Positions 61,081 through 64,000 of a stretch of DNA of 64,000 nucleotides are shown in pieces. The notes beneath the pieces were generated by a model. The model worked only from the letters and a program-made list of their open reading frames with translations, did not search any database and was not told the origin of the DNA. This DNA comes from Amphiprion ocellaris (taxonomy: Eukaryota; Chordata; Actinopteri; Pomacentridae): positions 18,181,796-18,245,795 of the forward strand of contig NC_072776.1 of NCBI RefSeq assembly GCF_022539595.1, in the 5' to 3' direction. Both the position numbers and the translations under genes were made by a program. Position 1 is the first letter of the stretch, and each line of letters opens with the position of its first letter.

Positions 61081-63759
61081 AAATTGTATGTTGAATGCAA
61101 GAAACTTCTTTTCTGCCTTTTAGCGGTTATCACATTTCCCAGCTTCCCATTTGGGGAAAAAAGCTTGGCATTATCACACAAAGCCCTGCTCAGCGTCGGT
61201 GGAATTGCTTGTGCTACTTATAAATATAGGAGACTGGTCCACCTGCTTGTCCTTCTGCCAGATCTTGTCAACCCAGCTGTCTCTTGCAAACTTCTTCAAG
61301 CCTTTGTGTGAAATCCCACAATAAACAAAAACTTACACAGAGTATGACATGTAGTGGTATTCTTTTCTCTTGATAGTATGCAAGGCACAGTGACACCACA
61401 GAGGGAGTGAAATGTCAAACATGATGCTGGAGCTCAACTCAATTACGAGTCCTCACATAAACTTGACAGGGAGAGCAAACATACTGACAGGCAGAACACA
61501 AAGAATTCAGGTAGAAAATTTTATCTAAAGTAGTCCCTATTAAGATGCCCAGCACAGCTTAGACTGTTCACTCAAATAATAGATTGAATCAGGGAAAAAA
61601 GTATCTTGGAAAGACACAACCCACTTAAGGTATCACACAAATTGGATGAGGAAGAGGATGAGTATAGCACCCCTATTAATGTCGTCTCATTCAATTTTAC
61701 AAGATAAATTTACATATATTCACCTTGTACTTTTCCTTTACTTTGTTTCCAAATTTTCTCTTGCAGCAGAAAACTGGCTGAGGCAGCAAATTACTTTGAC
61801 GTTTATTAGATTGAATACTCCAAGTAAACTCTACAGTCGATTAAAAACTTTGTTAGACTTTTCTTGGCTCCATTTGACCCACAGAAGGCAATTAACTCTC
61901 CTCTCCGCCAGCAATCTGCACAGGTACTTAAAATATGTACCACCATCAGAGAGAAGGAAATGCAAATTAAACCCTGTGGATACAAAGGGTTGCTTTAAAA
62001 TCTGCTAAAAGTTGAAAACTAAGCAAAGGAAAGCCTCGGGATGTATCAGCTAAACAGACTGCGAGGGAAAAATGAAGGGGAAAGGAGAGATGTGAACAGG
62101 GAAAAAAAAGTCAACGGAAAGGGATGGTGAAGAGAGATGACAGAGCTGCAGAGGTGTTGTGGAGACAGTCCCAGGTGTTTTTACACTCTGGATTGTTTTT
62201 TGAGCTCTGTGAGTTTAGTAAAATGTCAAAACCCTGTCATGTCTGGGTGTGGTCCAAAGAAAAAGTTCTACATCAAAATGGTCTACAGGGGTCTGCAGCA
62301 GATGTCAAAGCGTTCCACTCTTAACTCAAAGCTGAATAATGACTGGCTGAGTATGTCACATTGTGGTGTTCTTTTTATTACATCCAGCACTAATGATAAA
62401 GAAAATACAGCAAGTGTTCCAACCAATATTTGTAGCTGTAAAGATTGATGAGCGCCTTGAAGGGACATAAATTGTAGACATTTTTCTTGACCAGTGGTCA
62501 GCCACATTACCAATGAATAATCAATTAATCATTGAACTAGATTAAATACAGCAGAGTTTTCCACTTGCTGATTAAGCCATTTAAAACTAGATACTTATTA
62601 TTCACCACAAAACCGAAATTGCAGAAACAGAAAAAAGTAAACGCCAGGTATTGTGCAGATTAAGGATTAGACCCCTGAACAAATGGTCCCAGCTCAAAAA
62701 CTATGAGTTGTATCAAAAAAAAAAAATGTAACTGTGTAAAGCCTATTCTGTCATATATAACAGATTTGTGGCACCAGATTATCATTCTGCTATACAGATT
62801 AATTTCTTTAAGTGAATCATAGTCGTGGTGGGCGGGGATAAGTGAAGAATGCGGCTTCGGTGAAGGCTGGAATTGTTGTGGTAGAACGTTTGCATGCAGT
62901 GAGACAAGCATTGTGGTTAAAATGGATAATCCATCGCAAAAAAAGTAGCAGAGCTGCCTGACTGCACAATCCAAATCCTCAGTGAAGCTTTCAGTTTTAT
63001 TTTCTGTGCAGCAGGTTGCAGCCTGGAGCTTGTTGTTGTTGTTTCCCATGGTGAACAAAGCTGTAACTTAAAGATAATGTAAGGACGGGAGTATGCTGAT
63101 TGAGATTAGATGGGCAATGGGAGGCTCATACCCACAACCTACATCCAGTGAGAAGACTATTAGATACATGTAATGGCACTGCTGTGTTGCAAGTACAAAT
63201 TACTTTGCAATGTATTCCATCTCAGCAACAGCTGGTTAGTGTATTTTGGTAGAACCCTAGATTTGTCTTGCTATGAAACTGCCTCTAAAACAGGTGACAG
63301 CAAATCAAGTTTAAGATCTTAAACCGCTTAACATCATCTGCACAGTAAGTAAGCAACTGAGTCTGCAACATTTGGGCAGCTATTGTTATACTCACAAAAG
63401 TGAGACACACAGCAGCAGAGAACAGACCTGCCAGACTGTCTTCACTCTTTGCTCGATGCTGTTGTCAATCAGTGCCTTGACACCACTACAGAACTTTCAC
63501 ACTAAACCGTCAAAACAGTTACACACCATAATGAGGTGACCGGAGCCACATCTGACTGTATTTGTAGAGAAGCGTCTGGCAGGAGGCTCAGTAATGAGCA
63601 CCAATTGATCGCCATAGCAACGCCTGCCCCAGCAGGTTCTGAAAATCCCTTTACAAAACAGAGGACCGTCTCCCCAGTTGAACTTCAAAGCCATAGACAC
63701 TGGAAAAGCTGCACTGGTAAAATAGAAGCCTCCCATCAACTTTTAAATACTCAAAATTT
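61081..63759. other. Probable UBE2F intron, nothing recognised
   Basis: No exon or duplicated repeat was supported. One exon-like 57-nt stretch at 63424-63480 is discussed among rejected items. Confidence 0.4.
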
Positions 63760-63870
63760 TGAATGATTTTGCGATGCAGATGCATTAATTGCATTAAAAT
63801 TTTTAATCAGATTAATCGTGGCGATGGATTAATCTGCGTTAACACGCTAATTTTGACAGCTCTAATTAAG
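63760..63870. mobile_element. Terminal part of a hAT-like transposon
   Basis: 'gttaacacgctaattttgac' followed by 'agctctaatt' resembles the end of a hAT family whose termini read CAG(G/A)GCTGTCAAAATTAG (memory). The 'ttaatcagattaatcgtggcg' block just inside supports this. The other end was not found. Confidence 0.55.
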
Positions 63871-64000
63871 AGTAACTATGCATTTCCTTTGTATTGTTAT
63901 ACAGTTTTACACGGCTTCCATTAAAACATTTAAAGTCTGCTCCTGTCTTGGGTTTTCCGTGGCAGAGTGTTTAGGTCACTGCATAGCTATGTATGCAAAC

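Noticed and set aside
63424..63480. Exon-like minus-strand stretch (GVKALIDNSIEQRVKTVWQ)
   Set aside because: Acceptor is poor, the donor would be GTCTGT, and it matches no UBE2F segment. Kept only as a weak possibility.

Overview
The window reads as vertebrate, most likely percomorph teleost, DNA. Spliced genes are sparse and compact, non-coding DNA is AT-rich, (CA)n tracts are long, and many decayed transposons belong to types common in ray-finned fish (Tc1/mariner, hAT-like, LINE 3' ends, tRNA-headed SINEs). Only three stretches look like real protein-coding exons, all of them terminal exons, about 0.4 kb of CDS in total. No bacterial, viral or CRISPR content was seen.

Left part (1-25.6 kb, + strand genes). 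The last coding exon of a receptor activity-modifying protein, RAMP1, lies at 16044-16299. I found no other RAMP1 exon, so the first 16 kb is probably its last intron plus repeats. That stretch holds a 5-copy 153-bp satellite (5275-6041), a tRNA-headed SINE, a dead Tc1 transposase and a roughly 0.7-kb hAT-like element. A second + strand terminal exon (25113-25250) has a strong acceptor, an open 45-codon frame and a poly(A) signal; I could not assign it to a family.

Middle (25.6-56.5 kb). I see no confident intact gene. The region holds composite repeats present two or three times, another Tc1 copy, a probable solo LTR, a 5'-truncated LINE, and a decayed two-exon THAP-domain sequence whose intron received that LINE. 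From 42 to 49 kb there is an unusual block: a minisatellite sharing its core with the distant satellite, a convergent pair of tRNA-like sequences, a 62-bp tandem repeat and a nearly perfect AT-rich palindrome (47247-47765).

Right part (56.5-64 kb, - strand gene). The last coding exon of UBE2F (NEDD8-conjugating E2) lies at 56776-56826 with its own poly(A) signal; its remaining exons should lie at higher coordinates but were not recognised here. RAMP1 and UBE2F are neighbours on human 2q37.3 (established knowledge), so the window keeps ancient linkage, but here the two genes converge with about 40 kb of repeat-rich DNA and one unidentified terminal exon between them. RAMP1 acts in CGRP/adrenomedullin receptor signalling and UBE2F in cullin neddylation; no functional link is implied. 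All calls come from reading the sequence by eye, and repeat boundaries are approximate.
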